From contig JAHWDD010000002.1 of NCBI GenBank assembly GCA_023897205.1, positions 1,550,001 through 1,614,000 on the forward strand: a stretch of 64,000 nt of DNA, read 5' to 3'. Each line of letters starts with the position of its first letter. Position 1 is the first letter of the stretch. The stretch is from Exophiala sp. HKRS030. Taxonomy: Eukaryota; Ascomycota; Eurotiomycetes; Chaetothyriales; Herpotrichiellaceae. This document shows, in pieces, positions 1 to 12,140 of the stretch. The position numbers and the translations under genes were made by a program. Below the pieces are notes generated by a model. The model searched no databases. It saw only the letters and a list, made by a program, of their open reading frames with translations, and was not told the DNA's origin.

Positions 1-288
1 TACCAATACTTGCTGGACGATGTTGCAGGAAAATCACCGAACACGCAAATCCCACCTAATACGGCAGGTTCTGTCAAGAGCCAGATTCGGCCCAGAGGGA
101 AGAAACCTGCACTGTTTCGGACCCGATCGACACCCCGGACAACCCAGGCGTCTCACGAGCCGAGAATGGTGATCAAACATGAATCCTGGGAGGACGTAAT
201 GGTAGAGCCTCCAACCCGTTCTAAGCCAGCGGCTTCGATACAGTCGGTGTTTTTGGAATCTCGAGACAGTCGGCGGTTGACGATGTAA
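1..288 (+). CDS. 3' end of an unidentified protein-coding gene (partial)
   Basis: The frame is open from the first base of the window to a TAA at 286-288, giving about 95 residues with no need for an internal start. The peptide is rich in Arg, Lys, Pro, Ser and Thr. It has an acidic/aromatic patch (HESWEDVMVE) near residue 60 and ends in SRRLTM, which suggests the disordered C-terminal tail of a larger nuclear or cytoplasmic protein. I recognise no domain. The rest of the gene would lie to the left of the window. It could also be a chance open frame, since 95 codons is not decisive. Confidence 0.4.
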   Translation, partial: YQYLLDDVAGKSPNTQIPPNTAGSVKSQIRPRGKKPALFRTRSTPRTTQASHEPRMVIKHESWEDVMVEPPTRSKPAASIQSVFLESRDSRRLTM

Positions 289-2391
289 GTGCGAACAGGA
301 AAGGCGATTTGAAGGATCTCATGTCGATCACCTCTGAACCTGATGTGGCGGAAAGCGCATTTTACTTTCTTTTCCAAGCGATCTCATTATCATATCTGTT
401 TCTTTAATGTGCTGACGGTCATCTTACCCACGATATCAATGAATGCGGCCATCAAGGGTACGCATTAGTGTACCATAGTTGGAGGAGATGTTAATATAAT
501 GATCCAATAGTGTATAGTCCAAGCTAGTCATGTAGATTGAAAAGGCAAACTATCTTATGGTAATCGTCCTCATTTCACCTTTCTTACTGCGATTGATTTG
601 TGCTAGGCAATTTGGCTCAAAGATGTATACATGATGGATGAATGCGTCACCCACGGCGTGTAATACTGTTTGTAATAAACTCTAGCCGGATGCACACGTT
701 GAACAAAGAGACGTCCAGAGTTTCACCCACGTGCGAATTTGACAAGAGTGTGGGATGGGAATCCTTGCCTAGGATGGATATTTCGGCCCGGTAAATCCCC
801 TAAATTACATTGTTGTATCGCTATTGTGTGGTCGATTTTCATCATAGCCATACCCATGCAAACTTGTGCAGTCAATGGGCAAAAGTCGATCATGGATGAT
901 GTGATGATGTGTACTCTGTAAGGACAGCACCTAGGCATGGAATGTCGAAGCGTCAGCGGGACGAAAATTGACGTTGAGCATGTGACCATCACCATCACCA
1001 CTACTGTACGAGTTCTCGTTGTCCTTGGAAAGAGTGCGGGAAACCCTAGAGGCAATAAATGCCTTTCGAAAGATCGACTGAAGATCACAATTATTCAGCC
1101 TGATGATCATTACAAAATGTTGTTATGGCTTCTACGAGTACGAGTATGAGCACAGCACAGTGTACGTACAATACCTATCGTCCAGTATTACGCATCCCAC
1201 TCACTTGCTCAAGGGCTCCTAATCGGTCCCTCGTGGTCGACAAAGTGTGCCAGACGCAGACGTCTCCGCAAATGCCCGCGATAGACAACGGGCAGCTACT
1301 CCGTACCATTAGAGATGGGAATTGCGGGTGGCGCGCGCCTTTTTCGTTATCAATTGTGGGTTGGGAACTCCGACTTGATAGTTTACTGTCAAGGACGAAA
1401 TAGCGAACAAGGCTTGACTGGTTTCTCCGAGATAAGAAACACGTAGAATTGAATTCAAGCCCTGTGCGCAGAGTTTTACTCAAGTACGGAGCGAGGAAGA
1501 CGAGAAACCCCTAGTGTTGTCGCGACCAAGACTTCATTATCGAACCTCGTAATGTGCCATCTCGAGTGAGGGTGATGAACAATGCCATGTGTTGGCGTGG
1601 GAAGTCGACTATTGGAGGGAATTCCAAGGTCCGGGTGGATTTTCGAGGCCAGGACAGACTGCATGAACTGTGGGAGAAACGCGTAATAAAAGGGAGGGAG
1701 TCACCAAAGAGCGGCGCAGAAACCACCACACTTTATGACTGTTCTGCCTTGTGGACCTTCCGATGCTCCGGGGGCCTTTGCTCTTTGCCCTGATGACCTG
1801 CCCGGTTTATGGGCCTCCATTGGCCTTAGCTCCCCGATACTGCCCGGACTCACCAAGAGTGGCTTGTGGGTTGTGGGCTTCCCTCCTCCTTACTACTCGT
1901 ACTTTAGGCTACCCTAAGGTAAGACGGCACCTACGGAGTACAGGCTTGCACAGTCCTCGTAGTGACACTCTCACACCTTCATTCATGTACAATCGCCAAT
2001 CATTCCACCCACCTGCACCCATCGACTTGTATATGTGAACCATCCATCGTTCATGCCTACTTGATTGACTTACCGTTCCCAACCATAAACCCACCAAACA
2101 GCAGCTGCACCCCCCCGCTTCCTGTTTATCAAGAACGTCCATTCTCTCTTCTTCTCTTTCTTCTTCCTTTCCACATCTTCCTGATATCAAGGGAAGATAT
2201 CCACTGCCCAAGAGACCACCGTCCAGGTCGTCTCTGATCGCCACAATTCGCCTCTGACTCAACCCTCCTGCGTCGCAACATCACCACTCTGGGTTACTCG
2301 ACCTTCGCGCCACTTCCAATCGCACTTTGCCATCCAGCCCAACTCTACGCAAAGCGCTATCGTTGCTTCTTCTGTTGAAGAATATCGTGTG
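289..2391. other. Intergenic region with STB3-like 5' leader
   Basis: No convincing coding sequence is seen in this 2.1-kb stretch. The short open frames lack ATG-initiated, conserved-looking peptides. Two copies of the dispersed 9-mer TACTCCGTA/TACGGAGTA occur at 1297-1306 and 1932-1941. From about 2100 the + strand becomes pyrimidine-rich (long CT tracts), which is typical of a fungal core promoter and leader ahead of the gene that follows. Confidence 0.5.
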
Positions 2392-2523
2392 GTGAGTCAC
2401 CCCTTCATGAGATATCACAATCTCACCTGGTACACTACATCTACCCATCTACGCCGCGTCGCGCACCTATGCTCGATCGATTCAATTCAATTCGAGCGCT
2501 GACTCATACTCTGCCATGAGCAG
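2392..2523 (+). other. Probable 5' UTR intron of the STB3-like gene
   Basis: GTGAGT donor at 2392-2397, GCTGAC branch-like site near 2499 and a CAG end at 2521-2523, 132 nt in total. Removing it deletes the ATG at 2516 and leaves the ATG at 2561 as the first start codon of the conserved frame. Confidence 0.5.
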
Positions 2524-2560
2524 ACTTCTTTCACACGATCCTCCCAACACAACATCAACT

Positions 2561-3742
2561 ATGGCCCCAGCAACCGTGTCGGCCCTCGGTATGGCCCTCA
2601 ATGGCAAGTCCGCATCTGTCGACATTCCAAAGCCTCGCGATGCCCTCGGCCGGGACAACTTCACTGTTGCACCGGCAGGCTCCCAAAACCACTCGGGCAT
2701 GTTGCCTACTCCTCCCAATTCCATCTCGCCGAACCTCCCTCCGCGCAACCACGGTCGCCGCGACAGCCGTCACCATGGCCCCGTGTCGCCAAAGAGCGCC
2801 GCTGTCGATTCAGACGTCGATTTCCACGATGTCGACGATACCAATCAACCGACTGCACTGAGTGCTGAGGCTCTAGACAGCTTGGGTGATCTGGACAGTG
2901 CTGGCGCTATCACCCCCGGCATGTTGGCCAAGCATCACTTGCCTGACATTTTACTCTCCCATGGTCCCCTGGCCATCAGACACATCATGGGCTATTTGAC
3001 CACCACGGTGCCAGGCTTCTCGCGCATCACCTCGGCCAAAGCACGTCGTCTTGTCGTGGCTGCGCTCGAGGGCAAGGGTGGCAATATCGAAAGAGAAGGC
3101 GATGTCATTTTCGATAAAGTGGGCTGGGGAAGATGGGATGCTCGCATCAAGGGCCAGCCGCCACGAGAGCGTCAGGGCACTGCCATGACACCTCCCGGGA
3201 GCCTACCCTCATCCTACTCTCAGCCTGGTTTACAGGTTCCCGGTCAGAGATCCTGGCGCACGGGTTCCCAAGACCTCGGCACCAGCTACACCGGTAACTC
3301 GGCCGTCTTTTCTCACTCGGAGATGGAATATGAGGACCAAGACATGCTGGAGCATGAAGCTGATAAGATGTCATTGGACGGCGATGAAGGCGGTTATGTA
3401 TCGTCTATCGCCGAGGAACCTCTCGACGAAGATCTCGGAGAAGGTGACGCTACGGACGAGGAAGACTGGGCCAGTATTGGCGCCGAAGCACTTCGTGCGA
3501 GGTCTTTGCCGAACAATGCGAGATCGGTTTCTGGCCCTGGTCGGCTCTATCAACCTATCGCGACCTACTCTTATCGGCCCAGGCAGCGATCAAAGACTCC
3601 AGCTGAGATTGCTCGTACCGCCCCGACGAAGCCTGTTGCGATAAACCCTACACCTCCCTATTCATTTCCAAACGGCGCCGGCGTTAACAACTCCCAAGAA
3701 CAAGCTGCGATTGAAGCTCTTTTGAGTCTTGGTTCTGTGTAA
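2561..3742 (+). CDS. STB3: Sin3-binding protein STB3-like transcriptional regulator
   Basis: Single coding exon of 393 aa. The conserved STB3 (Sin3-binding) domain lies at about residues 120-175 and is recognised by LPDILLSHGPLAIRHIM, followed by GFSRITSAKARRLVVAALEG. In yeast, Stb3 binds ribosomal RNA-processing promoter elements and recruits the Sin3/Rpd3 deacetylase under TOR control; transfer of that role here is inference. The N terminus is Pro/Ser-rich with a TPPNS motif, and a long acidic stretch sits at about 265-320. An in-frame ATG exists at 2516. It lies inside what looks like a 5' UTR intron (donor GTGAGT at 2392, branch GCTGAC near 2499, AG at 2522-2523), so I place the start at 2561. 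The gene converges on the sugar transporter downstream. Confidence 0.85.
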   Translation: MAPATVSALGMALNGKSASVDIPKPRDALGRDNFTVAPAGSQNHSGMLPTPPNSISPNLPPRNHGRRDSRHHGPVSPKSAAVDSDVDFHDVDDTNQPTALSAEALDSLGDLDSAGAITPGMLAKHHLPDILLSHGPLAIRHIMGYLTTTVPGFSRITSAKARRLVVAALEGKGGNIEREGDVIFDKVGWGRWDARIKGQPPRERQGTAMTPPGSLPSSYSQPGLQVPGQRSWRTGSQDLGTSYTGNSAVFSHSEMEYEDQDMLEHEADKMSLDGDEGGYVSSIAEEPLDEDLGEGDATDEEDWASIGAEALRARSLPNNARSVSGPGRLYQPIATYSYRPRQRSKTPAEIARTAPTKPVAINPTPPYSFPNGAGVNNSQEQAAIEALLSLGSV

Positions 3743-5327
3743 TATTATAATGATTAAAGGTTCGACGTTTGAACATGTCGTCGAACCTGGGTCGGATTGG
3801 GCATGCATGTGCCGGCATTCCAGCTTCGACACTTTTCTCGAGGATGCACGGCACTCATACCACTCCTTGAAACCCTTTCTGGCGTTCTTGGGATCCTTTT
3901 TTACGACGACACCCCTCTCCACTGATTATGACTTATGACCTTGAGCCGCATGGGCGACGCTGGCTCGGTTTCGGTGGACTCTTACTGTTTTCTTCTTTTC
4001 AACCATCGGTCGAAGTTGTCAACCAATTCAACTTCAACTTCGATCTGGGGCCTTACAATGGGCACGGCTGGCTCCAACGCCTGTCATCCCAGGAGACCAT
4101 CTTTATGACAATATTTCTTTTGTAATGCATGTTTTTTCCGGGGGAAGATTATTGCTACAGCAGCAAACCAATTTGTTCAGATGAGAGGAATGAATGGGCT
4201 GAGGCTCATTGCGCAGAGCCTTGTTGACTGGTCATCTTCATTGATCGTACTAGAGATCTCGATCTGCAACTCTGTCATGTTTACTCATTGCACGGAGTGA
4301 TGAGCTTTATGCTTAGGAAAAAGGCATTCTTTGTCTGACACAAATGATAATAGCCCAAGTGGTGGGATTGGGCGGAGACAATGGCGCAAAGCATACTGAA
4401 TACCAGTATAAGGCGTATTTTACGCTACTACACCTTTCATTTGTCATATGGTGAAGGGGGATGGAGAGCCGCAAGGTAAAGGTGGTTGATTAGGGACGTT
4501 GTCCTGATCAAGGCGAGACATTGTCGCGAGGAGGAAGCAAGACATCAAGCAATCAAGGACAAATGAGGGCAAAAGATTATGCAAGGAAGAAAACACCTTG
4601 GAGAGACAAGGAGGTGAACCTGAGATGGCACTGAGGACAAGTGCTTTACCAAGAGGCGTTTCTCTTGTATATGTATTCATTTGAAATTGTATTGGTTGAT
4701 TGAGTAACTTTTCTTGATGTCAATAGTGATATGTTCGAGGGGAGAATGATGATGGTGTTGGTGGTGATTTTGGCCCTGTGATAAGTGGTAGTAGGGTGTG
4801 AAGGAAGATCTGATTGACACTCTCTCTATTATACGAGTATTTTAGATTGACAATCAATTTTCATCCTTTGATTCGTGATCATTATCATTCTTCGAGGTGC
4901 TGTGTTTGACACGCCACCGCGGTTTTGTTTTAACAGTTTTATATATTGTACGGGGGACGAGTACAGAATATTTATACAGATAATAATTTTCACGTCGATC
5001 ATGTTTGTACCGTCACAGATACTACCAAAAGGAAAACACATGGTAACGGTTCGGTAACTCTTCGAGCTCTGCCATCTCACTCGTGCCTTTAAAAGATGGA
5101 AAAAGAGAAAAAAAAAGATCCAGATTCCAGACAATCTTCTCTTCCACCACACAACTGACTTGTTTTAAGAATCAACATGACACCACATCTTCATTTTCTT
5201 CTCCTCCTGTCCATGAACCCATAAAAATGGTCACCACGTTTTTCACTTTCTGATGCTGTTACAGATATCATCTCGAACACCCCCCGCGCCCACTTCCCCC
5301 ATTTCCTTGCCTATCACTTAAAACTCA
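3743..5327. other. Convergent 3' spacer, no gene seen
   Basis: A 1.6-kb stretch between the 3' ends of the STB3-like gene and the sugar transporter. It is AT-rich around 4650-5050, with poly-purine and poly-pyrimidine runs. The only open frames are under 110 codons with no recognisable peptide. It probably holds the two 3' UTRs. Confidence 0.5.
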
Positions 5328-7314
5328 TCAAGACTTCTCGACGTCTCCATCTGCGGTATACAATTCCTCTTCCCTGATTTGATACCTGGCCGACTTACGA
5401 GCAGGGACATTGTTTTGAAACTATGTGTATTTTTGAGTTTTGGACAACATACACAGAATGGGAGGGCATGACGTTCACTCACCATGAAATCCAGCTCACC
5501 AAAAGTCCTATCTTTTGTTTCGAAAAGTCGGAAATAACCCCAGATCAACGTCAAGGTAGCGAGTCCCGCCCAGAAGAATGCCTGTTGAATTCCGAGGAAA
5601 AGAAAAAGGGATCAGTCATTCGGCCACCAAAGAAACGACCGATCTAGAGTGCAACATACAGTTTTGCCCTTTGCATTCCAAGCCCCCGGGGATATCAATT
5701 TTGGTTGCAGCAGACCTCCGCATATGATGTTGCCGACGTAGTAGGTGCTCCGGGCGAGCACGACGGTCTGGGTGCGGAGACGGGTGGACCCTATTTCCGA
5801 CACGAGGGTGTAGATGATGGGGCCGACGCTCATGGAGTAGGCGCCCAGCCAGACGATGCAGAGGAGGGACTGCCCCCACGCCAGAGCCTTTGTCTGGCGA
5901 GGCAGGGCGAGGAAACCGATGGTCCAGAGGATGACGACGAGGGAGCTGAAACCGACGAGCCAGATGGTCCTTCGACCCCACCGGTAGAGGTAGAGCCAGG
6001 AGATGACGGTCCCCACGAACGCGATGCCGGTGCCGCCGAGGGAGATGGCGTACGAGGCACTGGCGCCGATGCCGGTCTGTTGGAAAAAGAAGGACCCCGA
6101 GTAGCACAGGGCCCCCCCGTTTGTGATCTGGGACAGGAACCCCACGCACGCTATCTCGGTGCGGCGCCGGTTGGTGCCCCTGAACGCGTCCCAGAGCCTC
6201 ACGCCCGCCCGCTCCGCCATCTCGAGTTTGTTCGTGTGGACCATCATGGCGACGGTGGGGTCGATGTCGCCGTGGTGTTCGGGTTCCGTCAACCTCTCGA
6301 GTGACTTGCGGGCCGATTCGATCCGGTCGGTGCGGACAAAGTACCACGGGGATTCGGGTGCAAAGTACGCCGCGACGAAGAGAGGGACGGGCCATACCCC
6401 TGTTTCGTCATTCGTCATCGGAAGGTGTCAGTCGGTGATTGAGGAGTTTAAGGACAACCATGGATACAAAATACCACGTCCGGAAAAAGCCGGGAGACTC
6501 ACATTGTACAGCGAAAGGAACCCTATAACTCCAAGCCGTGTCGTTGTTCACGAGACCCTTGAGAACTCCCGCGGCGATGAACTGGCCTATGCACCAACAG
6601 AGATTGACGTACGCGGTCAGATACCCTCGGATCGCGAGGGGGGTGACCTCGGCGGCGTAAGAGGGCCCCGTCGTGGCAAAGACGCCCCAGGGGATGCCGC
6701 AGAAGAAGGACCCCACGAGCAGGACCTCGATCGTGGGCGCGAAGAAGACGATGAAGATGAAGCCGGTCAGCCAGAAGAGTGAGAACATGAGGACCCTGCG
6801 GTGTCCCCAGCGAGCCGTGGCCCACCCGTTGAACAGGGCGCCGATGATGTTGGCCAGAGCCCCGAGACAGTTGAAGCGTTGTTGCCACGTCGCGGAGATC
6901 TGGTAGCCGTTTTCTTCGTCGAGGTAGGCACCGTACTTTCGACGGAAAGAAGGATAACCATAGAAAGAACCTATCAGTGTCACGTCGTACCCTTCCATGA
7001 CGATGGTCGTGGAGAGGACTGTCCATGCCATGGAGAATGCACTGTTAGTAACAAAAACAAACACACCAAACAATCAAATAGATGGGTAGATGCCGTAAAG
7101 ATTCGGCAACAAACGTACGGATCGACCAGAACGCCGCCCGCTTGTACGTCCTCAAGGCCTGGAAGACTCCCATGCTGTGTTCCTGAGCCGTCCCTTCGAG
7201 GGCACCGCTGGCGAGGGTGGCATCGTGTAGGCCGACGTCCTTGAGGTGTCCGAGGCCAGTGTCTGAGGCTTCTACATGCATTCTGTCACTGCCATCCTTG
7301 ATGACGGTCGCCAT
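5328..7314 (-). CDS. MFS sugar (alpha-glucoside/hexose-type) transporter
   Basis: Five exons: 7314-7119, 7018-6503, 6399-5660, 5581-5483 and 5420-5328, giving 547 aa, the normal length for fungal sugar porters. Joining them restores family motifs across each junction: FWSILLSTTIVMEGYD (exons 1-2), YRVPFAVQWVWPVPLF (2-3), a GKT/AFFWAGL junction (3-4) and FQNNVPARKSARYQIR (4-5). Twelve membrane helices are expected, with the loop-2 RWGHRR motif, the PESPWYFVR motif after helix 6 and a C-terminal VPARK tail. These fit the maltose/alpha-glucoside permease branch of the sugar porter family (plasma-membrane proton symport); the substrate cannot be read from sequence. An in-frame upstream ATG at 7350 is possible. 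The exon 1-2 acceptor at 7019 was chosen because a nearer AG shifts the conserved helix. Confidence 0.88.
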
Positions 7315-9036
7315 AGTTGAAAAAGGAAAAGCAGAAGACTTCGTCAACACGCAATCCCAAATCTTTAGGACGTCTGGGTGACTCTTTGAAAAGGCAGAGG
7401 GGGTTACGACCGACCTAGGGGTCGGAGACGTCGTAAGGGGGGAGGATGGTCATTTACATACAAACCACAGAATGGTCCTTACCGATTTGTGAAAGGTCCG
7501 GTCGTCTTCTGCACGGGGAGCGTGAGCGTGGCTCTAGACCCTTCGTGATGTCTTCAGAGTCATTGGCTCGGCCAATCATTGAAAAGATGAGCTTCAAGTG
7601 TGTTAGACTTTGCGGGATTGAGCCTGATTTCACTGGGCTCGATAGAAACTCGCAGCGCCCCTCGAGAAGACATGTTTTCGTAGCTGCTGTACGATGTACA
7701 GCGAGCGTACGTTCTGAGGAGATAACCCTGATCGTATTGGCCCAGGAGGGCGGACTTGCATCAAACTCGCATAGACGGAGAGGACCTCGTCAACTTCCCC
7801 CCCGCCGGGATTTTGTCAAGAACAGACGTGGAACAGAGCGAGAAGAGGGAATCGATGCAACCTTTCTTTTCTCCCTTTAGGCTGTATCTCGGTTCAATCC
7901 CACCTCACCCCTAGTGGTGTCTGGGGAAATAGGCATTCGCGGCGGCTTTCGATGTAGGCGATTGGGTGTGTGATGAAACCGTGGGGCCCCGCCTTGGATG
8001 TTAAATGCCTGAGGTGTTGAGTTTCTTTAGTGGCTTGTCCATGAATCTGTCAAACCGATCGAAAAGTCGTCTGGTACGGATACTCGGTAGGGCGTCCATG
8101 GACATGGTCGCTTGTTGGCGACGACGACCTCTCTGATAAAGGAAGATCTCCGGAGGGAAACGTATCTCATCGGCTGAACGTCGGTTCCCACAGTCCGATA
8201 CACATACATACCCGTGAGTTGGACGGCATCTCGATCTCTTCCATCCAACTCAATGCGAGCATGGCATCTCACATCCAGGGCACATGCGACCCTTCGTTCA
8301 GGTCAACATTGCTTCTGGGATGGACTTGTAAAGCGTTCGTCGGGGTGCTGGCACGGTGACATACGTGAGACCACGAGACCCCTACCTAACTTACCTGAGG
8401 ATTTCGAGCCGAGCAACAATACAAAGCACAAATGGAGAACTAAAAATCAACATCGGGACTATGTTTTTCGTCATCGACTAATTCTGTAAGCAACATAGCT
8501 CTTCTTAGACTCGTACTTGTTTGCACCAACTGGGCCTGTTAGAAGAGGCACAACAGGTTTCTGATCTTCTAGAACAACGCCCTAGATGGTCTTTGTCGTC
8601 TCCAGACCCGCCACTGGCAGTGGTCACCTAGCTTGACCCGGACCTTTCTCTTTAGCCATTACGCTTCGACAGTCTCATCTATGGCTCTTCTAAGCGTCTG
8701 CATCACCACACTTGAGAAAGAATGCAGACGCAGACAATGTCGAGTGGGGCTGGAATGGAGAGGCGCAGGAGGTCGACCACTGCCTCCCTCATCGTCATCT
8801 TCCTCGTCGTCTTCATCCGCTTCGGCGTCCTCATCTCCGACTAGGACGCCACCGCGGCGTTTCTTGGCACCTTTACCCGTGCTTTTCAGACACGAGGCCA
8901 CGGCGCTGGTGGAAGTCGTGGACTCGTGATTCTTTTGGTCGTGATTCATGCCATCGTGACGTCGATCTTTCTCATGTCGATCATGTCGATGATCGTTATT
9001 ATGCTTGTGGATGTCCTTCGCGAATTAACAAAAATT
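7315..9036. other. Spacer between sugar transporter and RLI1, no supported gene
   Basis: 1.7 kb with only weak open frames. Positions 8659-9015 on the - strand hold a low-complexity open frame (His/Asp-rich, then an acidic EDDEEDDDEGG stretch), which I do not treat as a gene. The remainder is expected to carry the transporter promoter and the RLI1 3' UTR. Confidence 0.5.
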
Positions 9037-11122
9037 TCAACTCTCATCCTCCAGGAAAAAGTAATTGCCTGCAAGCTTCTGTTCCTGGTCCATTTGAGAT
9101 TGATATTTGTTGATGCGTGGTCTGTAGGAGTTGGGATCACGGCGGAAAGTGACGTCAAGGTTCCTCAGAAACTTGTTACATCCAGTAAGCAGACTCTCGG
9201 GAGTATTGGCCCGGGCGTCGACGGATGGCTGGCCGTCAAAGACGATGACACGATCCGCCAGATAGGTAGCCATGATGAAATCGTGCTCGACAATGAAGGC
9301 AGTCTTCTTGCTGTGCATGATGAATCGCTTGATCACTCGGGCAGCAATGATACGCTGTTCGGAGTCGAGATAAGCCGATGGCTCGTCAATGAGATAGATG
9401 TCGGCAGGAAGACCAAGGGCAAGCACAATGGCGACACGTTGCAGTTCACCACCGGAGAGATTCTGGACCTCTTGGTCGATGAAGTCGTCGATCTTGAGCG
9501 GCTTGTAGACATCGGTCTGGAATTGAGGGTTGAGGAACGAAGCCTTGATACGCTTGAAGAAGAGCTGGCGGACAGTACCCTGGAATTTAGGGGTGATCTT
9601 CTGGGGCTTCATGGAGATGTTCATGGCCGGGACCTTCTGGGTGCCATCTGGTTTTTCGACACCAGCAAGCATCTTGCAGAAAGTGGTCTTTCCGGTACCG
9701 TTCTCCCCCATCATGACAATGATTTCCGAGTCTGTAAACGTGCCTTTTTCGATCTTGAGGTGGAAACTTCCCAGCGTCTTTTCCATAGCAGGGTACTCGA
9801 AGCCACGTGCCCTGTCGGCCATGTAGTCTTCACCAGCTTCGGCAATACGGAAGGTCAAGCTTTCCTCACGGAAACGCAAGTTCTCGGTAGGGATGTGGCC
9901 GTCAAGGAAGATATTGATACCTTCACGGACAGAGGCCGGAAGAGTGACGACACCGTAGACGGCAGGTCTTCCGTAGAGGACGCAGATGAAGTCAGAAAGG
10001 TAGTCCAGGACTGACAGATCGTGTTCGACAACAATGACATAGTCATCAGGTCGAAGGAGTTCTCTAATGGTCTTAGCGGCACTCAAACGTTGCTTGACAT
10101 CGAGGTAGGAGGATGGCTCGTCGAACATGTAGACATCCGCCTTTTGCACGCAGACAAGAGCGATAGCAAATCTTTGAAGTTCACCGCCTGAAAGAAGGCC
10201 GATTTCTCGCTCCTTGACAGCGTTGAGCTCTGGTAGGCTGTTAGTGTCAACTATTCATGTCCCCAGATAAGCAGTCTTACCTAGCACGTCCATGACATGG
10301 TCCATGTTCCCCAAGTCTGCCTTGGCTTCAATAAGAGGCTTCACGGTTTTGACGGGGCCCTTGATGGCACGAGGGAGTTGGTCCACATATTGTGGCTTGA
10401 CGATGGCTTTGAGGTCATCTTCCAACACCTTGGTGAAGTAGTCTGTTGTCGTCAGAAGCCGGGACATGGAAGTTCGCAGCGGAGCAACTCACTTTGCAAT
10501 TCCGAGCCACGGAAATACTTCAAGATCTCTTCCCAGTCCGGTGGGTTGTCATAGCGCCCCAAGTTGGGCTTCAATTTACCACTGAGAATCTTCAAGGCAG
10601 TACTCTTTCCAATACCGTTTGTTCCAACCAGACCTAGCACTTGTCCCGGCCGGGGCATAGGAAGCCTGTGCAGCTTGAAACTGTTTGCCGAGTATCGGTG
10701 CGTAACTTGAGTCTCGAGGTTTGTGGGCAAGTTGATAATGTGAATGGCACCAAACGGGCATTTCTTTGGACAGATACCACAACCAATACACAAACGCTCA
10801 GAAATGTAGGCAATCTTGGACTCGGGCGTAACTTCTATGCAAAGTTTGCCAGTTCGGACGACAGGGCAGGATTTCTTGCATTCTTGACGGCATTTCTGTT
10901 CGGGTCAGAATGGTTTCTTTGTTTGGTCTCAATCGCACACACCTTTGGTTTGCACTGCGGGGCAGAAAATTGAAGTGTTAACAATCTACAATATGAAATT
11001 CCAAATTGTGTGTGAAGGACCAACCTTGTCGCTATTGACAATAGCAATTCTAGAATGAAAGTCAGTTACTGTCCATGCTCTTCAGTACCAAAGAATGTAT
11101 ACCTTGTCAACTTGTCAGACAT
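9037..11122 (-). CDS. RLI1: ABCE1/RLI1 ribosome-recycling iron-sulfur ATPase
   Basis: Six exons: 11122-11103, 11049-11025, 10954-10943 (only 12 nt), 10895-10493, 10442-10281 and 10229-9037, giving 604 aa, as expected for ABCE1. The N-terminal domain has two 4Fe-4S cysteine sets ([10 protein letters not shown] and [15 protein letters not shown]). The first ATPase domain has Walker [10 protein letters not shown], signature [11 protein letters not shown] and Walker [11 protein letters not shown]. The second has [23 protein letters not shown] and [17 protein letters not shown]1 splits post-termination ribosomes with eRF1/Dom34 and aids initiation and 40S export; it is essential in yeast. All splice phases agree. 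The micro-exon encodes CKPK, which is needed to join the first cysteine motif. The gene shares a 1-kb divergent promoter with CHD1, and co-regulation is possible but not shown. Confidence 0.96.
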
Positions 11123-12140
11123 CTTGACTGTCTCTCGAGTCGTGAAGCCGGCGGCGAAGAAATGACTGTGCGGTGTTCGGTAGCAAACAGCTGGTTCAAA
11201 CCAAAGGAGAACGGCAGAAAGTCTTCGTCTATTGCTCCTCTCGCACAAGATTGTCCCGTGACTCACAGCCAACGACGAGACAGTTAAATAAGGTGCGAAG
11301 TTCAACAGAGTGCAGGCATAGAAATAAAGGCTTCGAGGCAGTGAAGTGGGATACACACAAAAATCCCAAATGCTGATATTGTGATTGGGCGCCGCGGGGC
11401 ATGACAGTGCCTGAAGAGTCACCCAGAAGTGAAAGTGTAGGCTTTGTCTTGGCATTTACCTGCGCTCTCAATACCCCCTATTAATATTGTCGCTTATTGT
11501 TTGAACCGCGGGTCGGCCAACCTTCCATTTCAGATTTTGGTGCCAGGGCTCACAGGGCCAGTCACTCCAGCTCGCCATAGCAGCCTCGTCTCGTGTGCCC
11601 CGGGCCTTCGTCTCTTCCGCTTTGCAATTCCTCTCTCCCACTTTCACGACATCACGCTTTTACACCACCATTACCTGAATGCAACATATTTGAGAACCCT
11701 CAGGGGCTCTATCTGAATATGATGGAGTGTGAGTGATCCCTTCTGATGCGATTCGTCGACTTTGCCTGCCAAAATTTTATCACGCTCTGGTCGGCGGCTG
11801 CTCGGCCTGGTATTCAAGACTCGTCGCGATCCAGTTCGAGATCATACATTTGTCGCTGCGGATCTCTCTGAGAAGGTGGCCAGGCTATCTACTGGATTTT
11901 TGAGCGCTTGAATGTCACTTTTGTGCAGAAATCGCATCGGGTTGGCCTGCCACGGTCATCCGAGCTTCTCGCCTCATCCCCATCTCGTCGCCCGTTCAGT
12001 CCATCGACCACGTCTTATATCACCTGTTATTCATCTCGGAAAACCCTTTCTTGCTGGAATTTGGTGTTTTCTGAGTCGCCAGGTGTCAAATTATAGGACC
12101 GCAGCGTCGATTTGCTGCCGGAGCTTTTTGGTAGCACACC
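11123..12140. promoter_or_regulatory. Divergent promoter region between RLI1 and CHD1
   Basis: About 1 kb separates the two start codons. The CHD1 side is CT-rich from 11570 to 11660. It contains a possible first CHD1 exon (ATGATGGAGT at 11719-11728) followed by GTGAGT; see the CHD1 entry. No clear TATA box is visible. No coding sequence other than that possible exon is supported. Confidence 0.5.

Noticed and set aside
8659..9015. Low-complexity - strand frame (His/Asp-rich then acidic) downstream of RLI1
   Set aside because: Composition driven by short repeats, no ATG at a sensible place, lies in the RLI1 3' region and resembles no family.
8926..10014. 362-codon + strand frame
   Set aside because: Antisense shadow of RLI1 exon 6; the - strand clearly encodes the second ATPase domain.
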